Shown: positions 46,123 through 56,791 of the stretch, piece by piece
Layout: every line of letters starts with the position of its first letter
Numbering within the stretch: the stretch's first letter is position 1
Source of the DNA: Roseiarcus sp963781895
Lineage (GTDB): Bacteria; Pseudomonadota; Alphaproteobacteria; Rhizobiales; Beijerinckiaceae
DNA length: 64,000 nucleotides
Direction of reading: 5' to 3'
NCBI GenBank assembly: GCA_963781895.1
Contig: CAWAIM010000054.1
Coordinates: 1 to 64,000 of the forward strand
Position numbers and translations under genes: made by a program
The notes under the pieces: generated by a model
What the model saw: the letters and a program-made list of their open reading frames with translations, nothing else
Told to the model about the DNA's origin: nothing
Databases searched by the model: none

Positions 46123-46770
46123 ATGAGCGACGAAAGTCTGCGACGGAACGTTTTGGACGAACTCGAATTCGAGCCCACCCTGGATGCAACGAAGATCGGC
46201 GTCACGGTCGACCATGGCGTCGTCACTCTCACCGGTCATGTCATAAGCTATGCGGAGAAGATCGCGGCCGAGCGCACCGTCCAGCGCGTCAAGGGCGTCC
46301 GCGGGGTCGCCCAGGAGATCGAGGTGCGCTACCCAAGCGAGAAGAAGAACCGCGACGACGAAATTGCCCAGAGAGCCGCGCAAATCATTGACTGGGACAC
46401 CACGATTCCCTCGGGAAGGGTCACGGTCAAAGTCGAAAAAGGGTGGGTCACCCTCGGCGGCGCGGTGGAATGGCAGTTTCAGCGTCTGGGCGCCGAAACC
46501 GCGGTCCGGAAGCTGTCGGGCGTCATGGGCGTCACGAATCTGATTACCATCCGCCCGCGCGTTGATGCAAGCAACGTCAAACATCGCATCGAGGACGCGC
46601 TCAAGCGCAATGCGGAGCTGGAAGCCGACGGGATTCAAGTGGCTGTGACGGGCGGCAAGGTCACGCTGGAAGGGAAGGTGCGGGCCTGGCACGAACGCGA
46701 CGTCGCGGAACAAGCGGCCTGGGCCGCGCCTGGCGTTGTTACGGTCGAAGATCGGCTGACGATCGGGTGA
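46123..46770 (+). CDS. Triple BON-domain protein (first copy)
   Basis: 215 residues with three BON repeats: ATKIGVTVDHGVVTLTGHV (1), SGRVTVKVEKGWVTLGGAV (2), ADGIQVAVTGGKVTLEGKV (3), each followed by a helix and VKGVRGVAQEIEV / LSGVMGVTNLITI / APGVVTVEDRLTI. No signal peptide, so cytoplasmic or membrane-surface. BON domains bind membranes or lipids. A paralogue with the same architecture is at 54238. The ATG has AGGGAG upstream. Confidence 0.92.
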   Translation: MSDESLRRNVLDELEFEPTLDATKIGVTVDHGVVTLTGHVISYAEKIAAERTVQRVKGVRGVAQEIEVRYPSEKKNRDDEIAQRAAQIIDWDTTIPSGRVTVKVEKGWVTLGGAVEWQFQRLGAETAVRKLSGVMGVTNLITIRPRVDASNVKHRIEDALKRNAELEADGIQVAVTGGKVTLEGKVRAWHERDVAEQAAWAAPGVVTVEDRLTIG

Positions 46771-47237
46771 GTTCAGCCCTCGTGAGTCGGGCTCTTCGAG
46801 GAGGGGCCCGGCGGACTAGGGCGCCAGCCATGGGCGCCAAAGCGCTTAAAGCTTGTGCATCTGTGTCGACGGCGCCGGCTCGAGCGTCGACGCGAACGCC
46901 ATGTGCGAATGATCGCAGGCGCGGCGCAATTGCTCGGCCAAAGCGGTCGCATTGCTGTCCGCGTTCCTCGCCCATTGCAGCCTTCTGCGGCGCCTCCGGC
47001 GGCGCCGCAAACAGCCGACGGGAGAAAAGAGCATGCGACTTGTCGCGCCTCCCCGGGCAGGGCGCGCCGCCCCCGAAACGACCGCCGGAACGGTGGTTCT
47101 CAACGCCTCGGTCGGCTCCTTGGGTCGCGCGTAAAATAGATCGATGCGGCCACGACGCTCCAGTTCATAGTGTTTTACGTTAATTGGCTGTGTGATGGGC
47201 GGCGGGGGCCGGGGCTCGCAAGCGGCGGAGAGTTCTC
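46771..47237. other. Gene-free stretch ahead of groEL
   Basis: About 470 bases. Open frames cross it on both strands but none shows similarity or a good ribosome site. No groES and no CIRCE element (TTAGCACTC-N9-GAGTGCTAA) is present, so this groEL is not under the common HrcA site. The last 60 bases before the ribosome site are less GC-rich and may hold the promoter. Confidence 0.5.
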
Positions 47238-48860
47238 ATGGCATTTAAGCAAGTCCTGTTTCGCTCGGCGGCGCGCGAGAAGATCCTGCGAGGCGCGACG
47301 CTGTTGGCGGACGCCGTGCGGGTGACGCTCGGTCCGCGTTCGAAATCCGTACTGATCGAAAAGAAGTGGGGCGCGCCGATCGTCTGCAACGACGGCGTGA
47401 CGATCGCCAAGGAATTCGACCTGAAGGACCCTGAAGAAAACCTCGGCGCGCGCATGCTGCGCCAGGCCGCGGAAAAGACCGGCGACATGGTCGGCGACGG
47501 CACGAGCACGGCGACCGTTCTCACCCACGCCATACTCTCCGAGGGCGTACGCAACGTGGTGGCCGGCGCGAGCGCGATCGATATCAAGCGGGGTCTCGAC
47601 CGAGCCTGCAAGCGCGCGGTCGAATCGCTGCGCGCGATGTCGCGGACAGTCAAGACGCGCAAGGAGAAGGCACAGGTCGGCGCGATTTCCGCGCATAACA
47701 ACACGGAGATCGGGGATCTCGTCGCCGAAGCGATGGACAAGGTCGGCAACGAGGGGGTGATTACGGTCGAAGAATCCAAAACGACCGAGACGGCGCTCGA
47801 AGTCGTCGAAGGCATGCAGTTCGACCGCGGGTTCATCTCGCCCTATTTCGTCACCGATCTGGAAAAGACCGAGGCGGTCCACGAGAACGCGCTGATCCTG
47901 ATCAGCGATCGAAAAATTTCCTCGCTGAAGGACATGTTGCCGCTGCTCGACGAGGTCGTGAAGGCCGGGCGGCCGCTGCTGGTTGTCGCCGAGGACGTCG
48001 AGGGCGAGGCGCTCGCGACCCTCATCGTCAACCATGTGCGGGGCGTGCTGAAATGCTGCGCGGTCAAGGCGCCCGGCTTCGGCGATCGGCGCAAGTCGAT
48101 GCTCGAGGACATTGCGGTGCTGACCGGGGGGCAGGTCGTGTCCGAGGACCTGGGCCTCAAGCTCGAGAACGCCTCGATCGCCCAGCTCGGGAGCGCGAAG
48201 CGGATCGTTGTCAGCAAGGACGACACGACGATCATCGGCGGCGCGGGCAAGCGCGAGCAGATCGACGGTCGCGCCGCACAGATTCGGCGCGAAATCGAGA
48301 AAACGACCAGCGACTATGATCGCGAAAAGCTGGAAGAGCGGCTGGCGAAGCTCAGCGGCGGCGTCGCGGTGATCCGGGTCGGCGCTCCCACTGAAGTCGA
48401 GATGAAGGCGAAGAAAGAAGCGCTCGACGACGCAATCAACGCCACCAAGGCTGCGGTTGCGGAAGGGATCGTTCCCGGCGGCGGCCTCGCGCTGTTGCGC
48501 TGCGTCGAAGCCATCCGGCAGGAGGAGACAAAGGCCGAGGGCGACGAGAAGACCGGCGTACAAATCCTCAAGCGCGCCGTCGAGGCGCCGACGCGGCAGA
48601 TTGCGGAGAATTCCGCGGTCGACGCCGGGGTCGTCGTGGCCCGCATGCTCGAGGGCAAGGGCAACGAGGGCTTCGACGCAGAGCGAAAGGAATATGTCGA
48701 CCTGATCGAAGCCGGCATCATCGATCCGACAAAGGTGGTTCGCGTCGCGCTCGAGAACGCGGTGTCGGTCGCGAGCGTGCTGCTGCTGACCGAAGCGACG
48801 ATGACCGAGATTCCGGAGGAGAAGAGGGAGCGCGCGAGCGAGCCGGATATGGGGATGTAG
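47238..48860 (+). CDS. groL: Chaperonin GroEL (solitary, no adjacent groES)
   Basis: 540 residues, full length: VTLGPRSKSVLIEKKWGAP, NDGVTIAKEFDL, VGDGTSTATVLTHAIL (ATP site), AVKAPGFGDRRKSMLEDIAVLTGG, EGIVPGGGLALLRC, and the end TMTEIPEEKRERASEPDMGM. The C-terminal GGM repeats of the main copy are reduced to DMGM. Alphaproteobacteria often have extra groEL genes with special clients or conditions. It lies ahead of the acyl-CoA synthetase/dehydrogenase operon, about 120 bases away, on the same strand. Confidence 0.95.
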   Translation: MAFKQVLFRSAAREKILRGATLLADAVRVTLGPRSKSVLIEKKWGAPIVCNDGVTIAKEFDLKDPEENLGARMLRQAAEKTGDMVGDGTSTATVLTHAILSEGVRNVVAGASAIDIKRGLDRACKRAVESLRAMSRTVKTRKEKAQVGAISAHNNTEIGDLVAEAMDKVGNEGVITVEESKTTETALEVVEGMQFDRGFISPYFVTDLEKTEAVHENALILISDRKISSLKDMLPLLDEVVKAGRPLLVVAEDVEGEALATLIVNHVRGVLKCCAVKAPGFGDRRKSMLEDIAVLTGGQVVSEDLGLKLENASIAQLGSAKRIVVSKDDTTIIGGAGKREQIDGRAAQIRREIEKTTSDYDREKLEERLAKLSGGVAVIRVGAPTEVEMKAKKEALDDAINATKAAVAEGIVPGGGLALLRCVEAIRQEETKAEGDEKTGVQILKRAVEAPTRQIAENSAVDAGVVVARMLEGKGNEGFDAERKEYVDLIEAGIIDPTKVVRVALENAVSVASVLLLTEATMTEIPEEKRERASEPDMGM

Positions 48861-48979
48861 GCGAGACCGGACGCTGCGGCGAATTAAGCGCGTCGATGAA
48901 GGTGGCGCCGAGCGTGACAAGCGCATCGGAGCGGGCGCGGCCGCGGCGGGAATCGCGCTCACGCAGCAGGGAGGCGAAA

Positions 48980-50758
<1,779 letters not shown>

Positions 50759-50762
<4 letters not shown>

Positions 50763-51745
50763 GCCAGAAAGTGCATCTCGATCACGCTCATCTCGCGCAT
50801 CTGCTGCGATCGATGATGCGTATCCGCCATTTCGAGGCCAAGTGCGTCGAGCTCTATCAGGCGCAGAAGATCCTCGGCTTCCTCCATCTCTACGACGGCG
50901 AGGAGGCGGTGTCCGTCGGGGTGATGGAAGCGCTGACGCCGGACGACGCGGTGGTGGCGACCTATCGCGAACACGGCCAGGCGCTCGCGCGCGGCGTCGA
51001 TCCCGGGCGGCTAATGGCGGAGATGCTGGGCAAACTGGAAGGCTGTTGTCGTGGGCGCGGCGGATCGATGCACATTTTCGATCGCGAGCGCCGATTCTAC
51101 GGCGGCAACGCGATCGTCGGCGGCGGCCTGCCGCTGTCGCTTGGCGTCGCGCTCGCCGACAAGATGGCCAAACGCGCTTCGGTGACCGCGTGCTTCTTCG
51201 GCGACGGAGCGGTCGACGAAGGGGAGTTTCACGAAACGCTCAATCTCGCCGAGCTGTGGCGGCTGCCGATCCTGTTCGTGTGCGAAAACAACGGCTATGC
51301 GATGGGCATGGCGCTCGAGCGGGCGGAGGCGGAGACCGACCTCGTGCGCAAGGCGGCGAGCTACCGGATCGCCGGCGAGGCGGTCGACGGAATGGACGTG
51401 GTCGCCGTCGAGCACGCGGCGCGCAACGCCGTCGAAAGCATCCGAAGCAAGGGCGAGCCCTATTTTCTCGAGTGCCGCACCTACCGCTTCCGCGCGCATT
51501 CCATGTTCGATGCGCAACTCTATCGGTCGAAGGACGACATCGAAGCGTGGCGCAAGAAGGGTCCGATCGAGCGTCTGCGCACGTGGCTCGAGGACAATCG
51601 CATGATCAAGCCGGAGGAACTGGCGCAGATGGAGGCGGACGTCGATGCGGAGATCGCGGCCGCCACAGCCTTCGCGGAGGCGGGGACTCTCGAGCCGATC
51701 GCCGAGATCGAGCGTTTCGTGACGATGGAGGAGGTCCCTTCGTGA
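50759..51745 (+). CDS. pdhA: 2-oxoacid (pyruvate/acetoin-type) dehydrogenase E1 alpha
   Basis: 328 residues. It has LRSMMRIRHFEAKCVELY, FLHLYDGEEAVSVG, GRGGSMHIFD and the thiamine-diphosphate motif GDGAVDEGEFHETLNLAELWRLPILFVCENN, then ECRTYRFRAHSMFD. It pairs with the next gene to form the decarboxylating E1. Pyruvate and acetoin enzymes cannot be told apart by reading alone. The ATG overlaps the preceding stop (ATGA). Confidence 0.92.
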
Positions 51746-52752
51746 ACGCTCCCTCGAGCCCTCCTTCAGCGCCGATCACCTACCGGGAAGCCTGCAAGCA
51801 GGCGCTGCGCCAGGCGCTCATCGCCGACCAGCGCGTCTTCCTGATGGGCGAAGACATCGCCCGTTACGGCGGATGCTACGCCGTGACCAAAGGCCTGTCG
51901 GACGAGTTCGGCGAAGAGCGGATTCGCGATACGCCTCTGTCTGAGAGCGCCTATGTCGGCGCTGGCGTCGGCGCGGCGATGGCGGGGATGCGCCCGATTG
52001 TCGAAATCATGACGGTCAACTTCAGTATGCTGGCGCTCGATCAGATTCTCAACAATGCCGCCGTGATCCCGTACATGTCGGGCGGCCAGTTCGCAATTCC
52101 TCTCGTCATTCGCATGGCGACAGGCGGCGGACGGCGGGTGGCGGCGCAACATTCGCATAGCCTGGAAGGCTGGTATGCGCATATTCCGGGCCTGCGCGTG
52201 TTGACCCCGGCGACGATCGACGACGCACGCTATATGCTGATCGGCGCGCTCGCCGACCCGAACCCCACGATCATCTTCGAGCACGTCATGCTCTATAATG
52301 TCGAAGGCGTGCTTTCGGCGGACGCCGATATCACGGGGGTGGACATCGACCATGCCAGGGTGCGGCGCGATGGCGCAGACGTCAGCCTCATCGCTTATGG
52401 CGGTTCGCTGTTCAAGACCTTAGCGGCCGCCGACAGTCTCGCGAAGGATGGCATCAGCGCCGAGGTCGTCGATCTGAGAACCTTGAGGCCGCTCGATACG
52501 AAGACGATCATCGCTTCGGTCGCCAAGACGCGGCGGTGCGTCATCGTCGACGAGGGATGGCGCAGCGGCTCCATCTCGGCCGAGGTCGGCATGCGCATTG
52601 CTGAACAGGCGTTCTTTGAGCTGGACGCGCCGCTCAGGCGCGTTTGCGGACGCGAAATTCCGATGCCTTATGCGGCGCATCTCGAGGACGCCAGCCTGCC
52701 GCAGCCGCGGGACGTCGTCGCCGCCGCGCGAGAACTCGTGCGGCCAATATGA
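51742..52752 (+). CDS. pdhB: 2-oxoacid dehydrogenase E1 beta
   Basis: 336 residues from a GTG that overlaps the E1-alpha stop (GTGA). Seen: ITYREACKQALRQALIADQRVFLMGEDIARYGG, DTPLSESAYVGAGVGAAMAGMRPIVEIM, AAQHSHSLEGWYAHIPGLRVL, and a C-terminal transketolase domain with DLRTLRPLDTKTI and VDEGWRSGSISAEVG. It lacks the lipoyl domain present on some rhizobial PdhB proteins, consistent with a paralogous operon rather than the main pyruvate dehydrogenase. Confidence 0.92.
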   Translation: MNAPSSPPSAPITYREACKQALRQALIADQRVFLMGEDIARYGGCYAVTKGLSDEFGEERIRDTPLSESAYVGAGVGAAMAGMRPIVEIMTVNFSMLALDQILNNAAVIPYMSGGQFAIPLVIRMATGGGRRVAAQHSHSLEGWYAHIPGLRVLTPATIDDARYMLIGALADPNPTIIFEHVMLYNVEGVLSADADITGVDIDHARVRRDGADVSLIAYGGSLFKTLAAADSLAKDGISAEVVDLRTLRPLDTKTIIASVAKTRRCVIVDEGWRSGSISAEVGMRIAEQAFFELDAPLRRVCGREIPMPYAAHLEDASLPQPRDVVAAARELVRPI

Positions 52753-53969
52753 ACGAGTTCCGCATGCCCGCGCTCGGCGCCGACATGGAGGCGGGAACGC
52801 TCGCCGAATGGCAGGTCAAGGTCGGCGACCGCGTCCGATCGGGCGACATCGTCGCGGTGGTGGAGACCCAGAAGGGCGCCATCGAGGTCGAAATCTTTCT
52901 CGACGGCGTGGTCTCAAAACTGCTTGTCGCCGAGGGCCAGAGCGTGCCGGTCGGAACCGTGCTGGCCGAGATCGAGGGGGCGCAAGCCTCGGCGCCTGCG
53001 CCAGCCGGGAGCATGCCTGCGGCTGCGCAGGGGGTCGAAACGCCTGCTCTCCCCACGCCTCAGCCGGCGTCGCATGCCGGATCGCCCATCGCGCCGCCCG
53101 CTTCCACACCGCCGGCTGGGCTGGCGGCGCCGCCGGGAGCGCGCCTGCGCGTCACTCCGGCCGCCCGGCGGCGCGCGGCTGCGATTCATGTCGATCTTTC
53201 CGCTCTCAAGGGGACCGGCGTTGACGGATCGATCCGCCTCGCCGACGTCGAGTCCGCAGCGAGCCGTCCGGCGACGGCGCCGCCGCCAGCGAAAAGGGGC
53301 GTCGATCTCGCCGAGATGCGCAAGGCGATCGCCGCCGCGATGAGCCGCTCGAAGCGCGAAATCCCGCATTACTACCTCACTGAGACGATCGACCTTTCCG
53401 CCGCGACTTCATGGGTCGAGCAGGTCAATGCCGAGCGGCCGCCGCCGGAACGCATCCTGCCGGCGGTGCTGTTTCTGAAAGCGTCGGCGCTCGCCATGCG
53501 CGAGTGGCCGCAATTCAACGGCGCGTTCGAGGAGGGCGCCTTCACGCCTGCGTCGAGCGTGCATGTCGGCTGGGCGATCGCCTTGCGCGGCGGCGGGCTG
53601 ATCGCGCCGGCGATCCGCGACGCCGACCAGCGTTCGCTTTCGGACCTGATGACGGCCATGCGGGACCTGGTCGATCGCGCGCGTGGCGGCCGGTTGCGCA
53701 GTTCGGAGCTGACGTCGTCGACCGTCACCGTCACCAACGTCGGCGATCGAGGAGCGGAAACGGTGATCGGCGTCATCTACCCGCCGCAGGTCGCCATCGT
53801 CGGCTTCGGCCGGGCGGCCCAGCGTCCGTTTGTCGTCGACGGACGAATCGAGGCCCGAACCCTCGCCACCCTCAGCCTCGCCGCCGATCACCGGGTCACG
53901 GACGGACATGTCGGCGGCCGGTTGCTCGCTTCGATCGCGCGGCGCTTGCAGGAGCCCGAAAGCCTATGA
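52749..53969 (+). CDS. pdhC: 2-oxoacid dehydrogenase E2 (dihydrolipoyl acyltransferase)
   Basis: 406 residues. Residues 1-76: lipoyl domain with VVETQKGAIEVE, Lys42 being the lipoyl site. Then a Pro/Ala linker, a peripheral-subunit-binding domain (RVTPAARRRAAAIHVDLSALKGTGVDGSI, read ~133-162) and the catalytic domain with the active-site motif AADHRVTDGHVGG near the end. It overlaps its neighbours by four bases on both sides. No E3 (dihydrolipoamide dehydrogenase) is in the operon, so it must be shared from elsewhere. Confidence 0.92.
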   Translation: MNEFRMPALGADMEAGTLAEWQVKVGDRVRSGDIVAVVETQKGAIEVEIFLDGVVSKLLVAEGQSVPVGTVLAEIEGAQASAPAPAGSMPAAAQGVETPALPTPQPASHAGSPIAPPASTPPAGLAAPPGARLRVTPAARRRAAAIHVDLSALKGTGVDGSIRLADVESAASRPATAPPPAKRGVDLAEMRKAIAAAMSRSKREIPHYYLTETIDLSAATSWVEQVNAERPPPERILPAVLFLKASALAMREWPQFNGAFEEGAFTPASSVHVGWAIALRGGGLIAPAIRDADQRSLSDLMTAMRDLVDRARGGRLRSSELTSSTVTVTNVGDRGAETVIGVIYPPQVAIVGFGRAAQRPFVVDGRIEARTLATLSLAADHRVTDGHVGGRLLASIARRLQEPESL

Positions 53970-54218
53970 CCGACGCCGAAATCAGAGCCCTGATCTTGCA
54001 ATTGATCTGCGAAATCGCCCCCGAGGCGGATCCCGCCGCCGCGCGCGATCAGGACGATATCCGCGAGGCCTTCGACCTCGAACTCGATGGATTTCATCAA
54101 TCTCGTCACGGCCATCCACGAGCGGACGAAAATCGATATCCCCGAGCGCGACTACAACAAGATCTTCGTCCTCAAGAACGCCGTCGCATACATCCGGGAC
54201 GCGCTCGCGAGAGCCTAG
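53966..54218 (+). CDS. Acyl carrier protein, one frameshift
   Basis: About 83 residues. The first part is MTDAEIRALILQLICEIAPEADP...DIREAFDL; after a shift near 54080 it continues S-MDFINLVTAIHERTKIDIPERDYNKIFVLKNAVAYI, ending at TAG 54218. The junction recreates DLDSMDF, the phosphopantetheine-Ser motif. This is a discrete carrier protein fused by four-base overlap to the end of the E2 gene, so it is translated with the dehydrogenase. Confidence 0.83.
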
Positions 54219-54237
54219 CCGCGGCCCTCCGCGCGCC

Positions 54238-54894
54238 TCAACGATACACGATCCGCAAATTGTCTATGACGTCATTGACGCCGGGCGCGGCCCACGCCGC
54301 GCGGCGCGCCGCGGCTCGTTGGGCCCAGGAATGGACGCTGCCGCTCAGGATGATGGTCCCATCTTGAGCCGCAACCTGGATGACTGAGCCCTCCAGCACA
54401 GCCTGGCGATTCAGCGCGTCCTCGATTTGACCCTTGACGTCGTTCGGCGCGGCGGCCGGCCGCAGAGTGATTGCGTTCGTAATGCCAACGACGCCGGAGA
54501 GCCTCTTCACGTCGGATAGCGCGACGTCGCGCTCGCCCGACGAGCGGACCTTCCCGGTCAGCGTGACCCAACCCTGTTCGACCTTGACCTTGATGGCGTC
54601 GCCGTGGAGGCGCGCATCCCAAGACAGCAGGCGCACCGCGCGCTCGGCGAGTTCGTTGTCGCTCGTCTTTTTCTCGCTCGGCAACCTGACGCTGATCTCC
54701 TGCGCCACCCCTTTGACGCCCTTGACGGCCAGCGCGACGTGCTCCGCTTCCAGCTTCTGCGCATAGGTCTCGACGTGCCCCGTCAACTCGACGACGCCGT
54801 CGCGCACGGCGACGCCAATGTGCGTCGCATTGACGTGTGGCGACCATCTCAGATCTTCGAGAACGCCCTGCCGGATCGTTTCATCGCCAAACAT
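54238..54894 (-). CDS. Triple BON-domain protein (second copy)
   Basis: 218 residues, paralogue of the gene at 46123: NATHIGVAVRDGVVELTGHV, GDAIKVKVEQGWVTLTGKV and EGSVIQVAAQDGTIILSGSV, with linking helices and the same closing AAWAAPGVNDVIDNLRI. The opening MFGDETIRQGVLEDLRWSPHV also matches. No signal peptide. Convergent with the E2-ACP operon, with 20 bases between. Confidence 0.92.
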   Translation of the reverse strand: MFGDETIRQGVLEDLRWSPHVNATHIGVAVRDGVVELTGHVETYAQKLEAEHVALAVKGVKGVAQEISVRLPSEKKTSDNELAERAVRLLSWDARLHGDAIKVKVEQGWVTLTGKVRSSGERDVALSDVKRLSGVVGITNAITLRPAAAPNDVKGQIEDALNRQAVLEGSVIQVAAQDGTIILSGSVHSWAQRAAARRAAWAAPGVNDVIDNLRIVYR

Positions 54895-55006
54895 TCTCGC
54901 CTCCGGTCAAGGTCGTCGTCCGAAAATATTCGGACCAATTCAAAATAGCTGGCGCTATAGACGTCAGCGCCTCGCGCTCCAGCCCAGAAAAACCCCAATT
55001 GCGTTG

Positions 55007-55471
55007 CTAGACTTCGGTCAGCGACGCGATAATGTGCCGCTCGATCTCCGACACCGGATGTTTTGTGAAATCCTTGTTGATTTCAAGAACGATCCTCGCC
55101 TTCACGTCGGCGTGGAGCGCGCTTCGCAGGTCTGCGAGCGTGCGCGGAGGAGCGGCGATGACCAGGGCCGGCGTAGCGCGTTCGCGCACGAGACGCTCCA
55201 GAGCGTCGGAGACTCGATGGGCGAAGCGATGCTCTTCGATCTCGTGCCAATCCGTCGTCTCCATGGCGCTGCGCCGAGTTGAGTTGGCGCTCGCGAACCC
55301 GCGGCCTGGGCGGTCGGTTCCTTGATCGTGCGTGGACGGGTTCTCGTCGACGATGACTCGCTCGGTGACGAAGTTCGCGAACTTTTCATCGCCATCGTTG
55401 CGCAGGAACAGCGCCTTGCGGCCGTCGCCAACGAAGACGAAGGCGTCATGGGGAATAACGGGCTTGTGCAT
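55007..55471 (-). CDS. Host-attachment-protein family (Hat/eRF1-like)
   Basis: 154 residues of the family annotated 'protein required for attachment to host cells': HDAFVFVGDGRKALFLRN, TDRPGRGFASANSTRRSAMETTDWHEIEEHRFAHRVSDAL (read 55-95), ALVIAAPPRTLADLRSAL, EINKDFTKHPVSEIERHI. The name derives from Agrobacterium, but the fold is eRF1 domain-like and the protein is widespread in stress islands. The ATG at 55471 follows GGAG by seven bases. Confidence 0.86.
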   Translation of the reverse strand: MHKPVIPHDAFVFVGDGRKALFLRNDGDEKFANFVTERVIVDENPSTHDQGTDRPGRGFASANSTRRSAMETTDWHEIEEHRFAHRVSDALERLVRERATPALVIAAPPRTLADLRSALHADVKARIVLEINKDFTKHPVSEIERHIIASLTEV

Positions 55472-55886
55472 TTTGGACTCCGGAGCAAAGAAGCGGGACT
55501 CACGCGGCAAGACCGCGCGGCACGGCTTCAGGACTGAACAATGCGGTTCGCTTCAGAGCCTTTCTATCACGCGGCGCCGACTTCGCCACGGGACGCTCCC
55601 GCACGAGCCGGCGAGGTTGGAATGCTCTTTGATAATCATCCGACGACTGGGATGCGCCCGTTATGATCTCGATCAAACATCTCCTCATGTCCGGAGGTTA
55701 TGGTGGAGATCGGCTCGTTCGCGAAGGAGACTGGCGGAAGGCGTCGGGGAGCGCTAGAATTGGGCGGGTTCCTGCGCACGCTCGCATTTTAGATTGCTGG
55801 CGTTGCGCGTCGTCGTTTGAGCGGAGTCGGTCCTCCACAATCATGCGCAGTCACGCAAACGAGACCAAGAAGGAGGGAACCAAGAC
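55472..55886. other. Gene-free divergent interval
   Basis: About 415 bases between the divergent host-attachment and DUF2267 genes. It contains ATGATCTCGATCAA at 55663-55676, one base from the TTGAT-N4-ATCAA pattern, about 190-210 bases from either start. No coding frame is convincing. Confidence 0.4.
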
Positions 55887-56327
55887 ATGAGCGATACCCA
55901 AGTAGCCGCGCTGGACCACACGATTCAGCAAACCAATGTCTGGCTCAAGACCCTGGCCGAGAGTCTGTACCTTGACGAGAGGCCTCACGCCTATAGCGGT
56001 CTTCGCGCCGTGCTTCACGTCTTGCGCGATCGCCTCACCCCGGAGCAAGCCGTGCATTTGGGCGCGCAGCTCCCGATTCTCGTCCGAGGCATCTATTACG
56101 AAGGTTGGCGGCTCGCCGGAAAGCCGACAGACGAGCGGCAGCCGTCGGAATTCGCGTCACTCGTCGCCGCCCAATTGCCCCCGCAATTCCCATGCGACGC
56201 CTTGAGGGTGACAGGAGCCGTTTTTGACCTGCTCGGAAAGGAGCTTGATCCGGGCGAGACGGCGAAGATCATCGCCACGCTGCCGCTCCCGTTGCGTGGC
56301 CTGTGGCCAGCGCCCAGAGGCCGCTGA
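55887..56327 (+). CDS. DUF2267 protein (second copy)
   Basis: 146 residues, paralogue of 39949: NVWLKTLAESLYLDERPHAYSGLRAVLHVLRDRLTPEQAVHLGAQLPILVRGIYYEGWRLAG (read ~15-75), then FASLVAAQLPPQFPCDALRVTGAVFDLLGKELDPGETAKIIATLPLPLRGLWP. Ribosome site AAGGAGG eight or so bases before the ATG. All-helical and cytoplasmic; function unknown. Confidence 0.9.
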   Translation: MSDTQVAALDHTIQQTNVWLKTLAESLYLDERPHAYSGLRAVLHVLRDRLTPEQAVHLGAQLPILVRGIYYEGWRLAGKPTDERQPSEFASLVAAQLPPQFPCDALRVTGAVFDLLGKELDPGETAKIIATLPLPLRGLWPAPRGR

Positions 56328-56361
56328 ACCTCGCCTCTCTGATGGATCTGCGGAGAGGACA

Positions 56362-56718
56362 ATGCGGATCGACGCAACCGAGTTCGGCGCGATTACGGTC
56401 GAAGGAAAAACCTACGGCCACGACGTGATCATTCGTCTTTCTGGAAAAGTCGAAAAGCGGCGAAAGCGGCTTTCAAAAGACAAGTATGGGACCTCGCATA
56501 TCCTGTCGAAGGCGGAAGCCAAGTTCGTCTTAGAAGACGGTTGCGACCTGTTGATTGTCGGGGCGGGACAATACGGAAACCTGCGCTTGTCTCCCGAGGC
56601 GAGCGCGTATTTCCACAAGAAACACTGTCGGGTCGCCGTGCAGCCGACGCCCGAGGCGATTCTGACCTTCAACCAGTCGCGGGAAAAGAAAATCGCTCTC
56701 ATGCACGTCACCTGCTGA
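56362..56718 (+). CDS. Mth938-like domain protein
   Basis: 118 residues: MRIDATEFGAITVEGKTYGHDVII, KDKYGTSHILSKAEAKFVLEDGCDLLIVGAGQYGNLRLSPEASAYF and VQPTPEAILTFNQ. This is the Mth938/DUF498 fold related to mitochondrial NDUFAF3; the bacterial role is unknown. The ATG at 56362 has AGAGGA upstream and lies 35 bases after the DUF2267 stop, so the two are probably co-transcribed. Confidence 0.85.
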   Translation: MRIDATEFGAITVEGKTYGHDVIIRLSGKVEKRRKRLSKDKYGTSHILSKAEAKFVLEDGCDLLIVGAGQYGNLRLSPEASAYFHKKHCRVAVQPTPEAILTFNQSREKKIALMHVTC

Positions 56719-56791
56719 GCGGCGACGTTCATCCTGGGGCAGGCTGTAAAAATGACTACCCGTCTTGCACAAGCGACCATTGCGGCATTCG

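Noticed and set aside
46771..47237. CIRCE/HrcA operator or groES upstream of groEL
   Set aside because: No TTAGCACTC inverted repeat and no 95-residue GroES-like frame present.
47175..48962. A 595-codon open frame antisense to groEL
   Set aside because: High-GC shadow of a certain gene; composition is that of an antisense frame (Arg/His/Asp-rich) and it has no family features.
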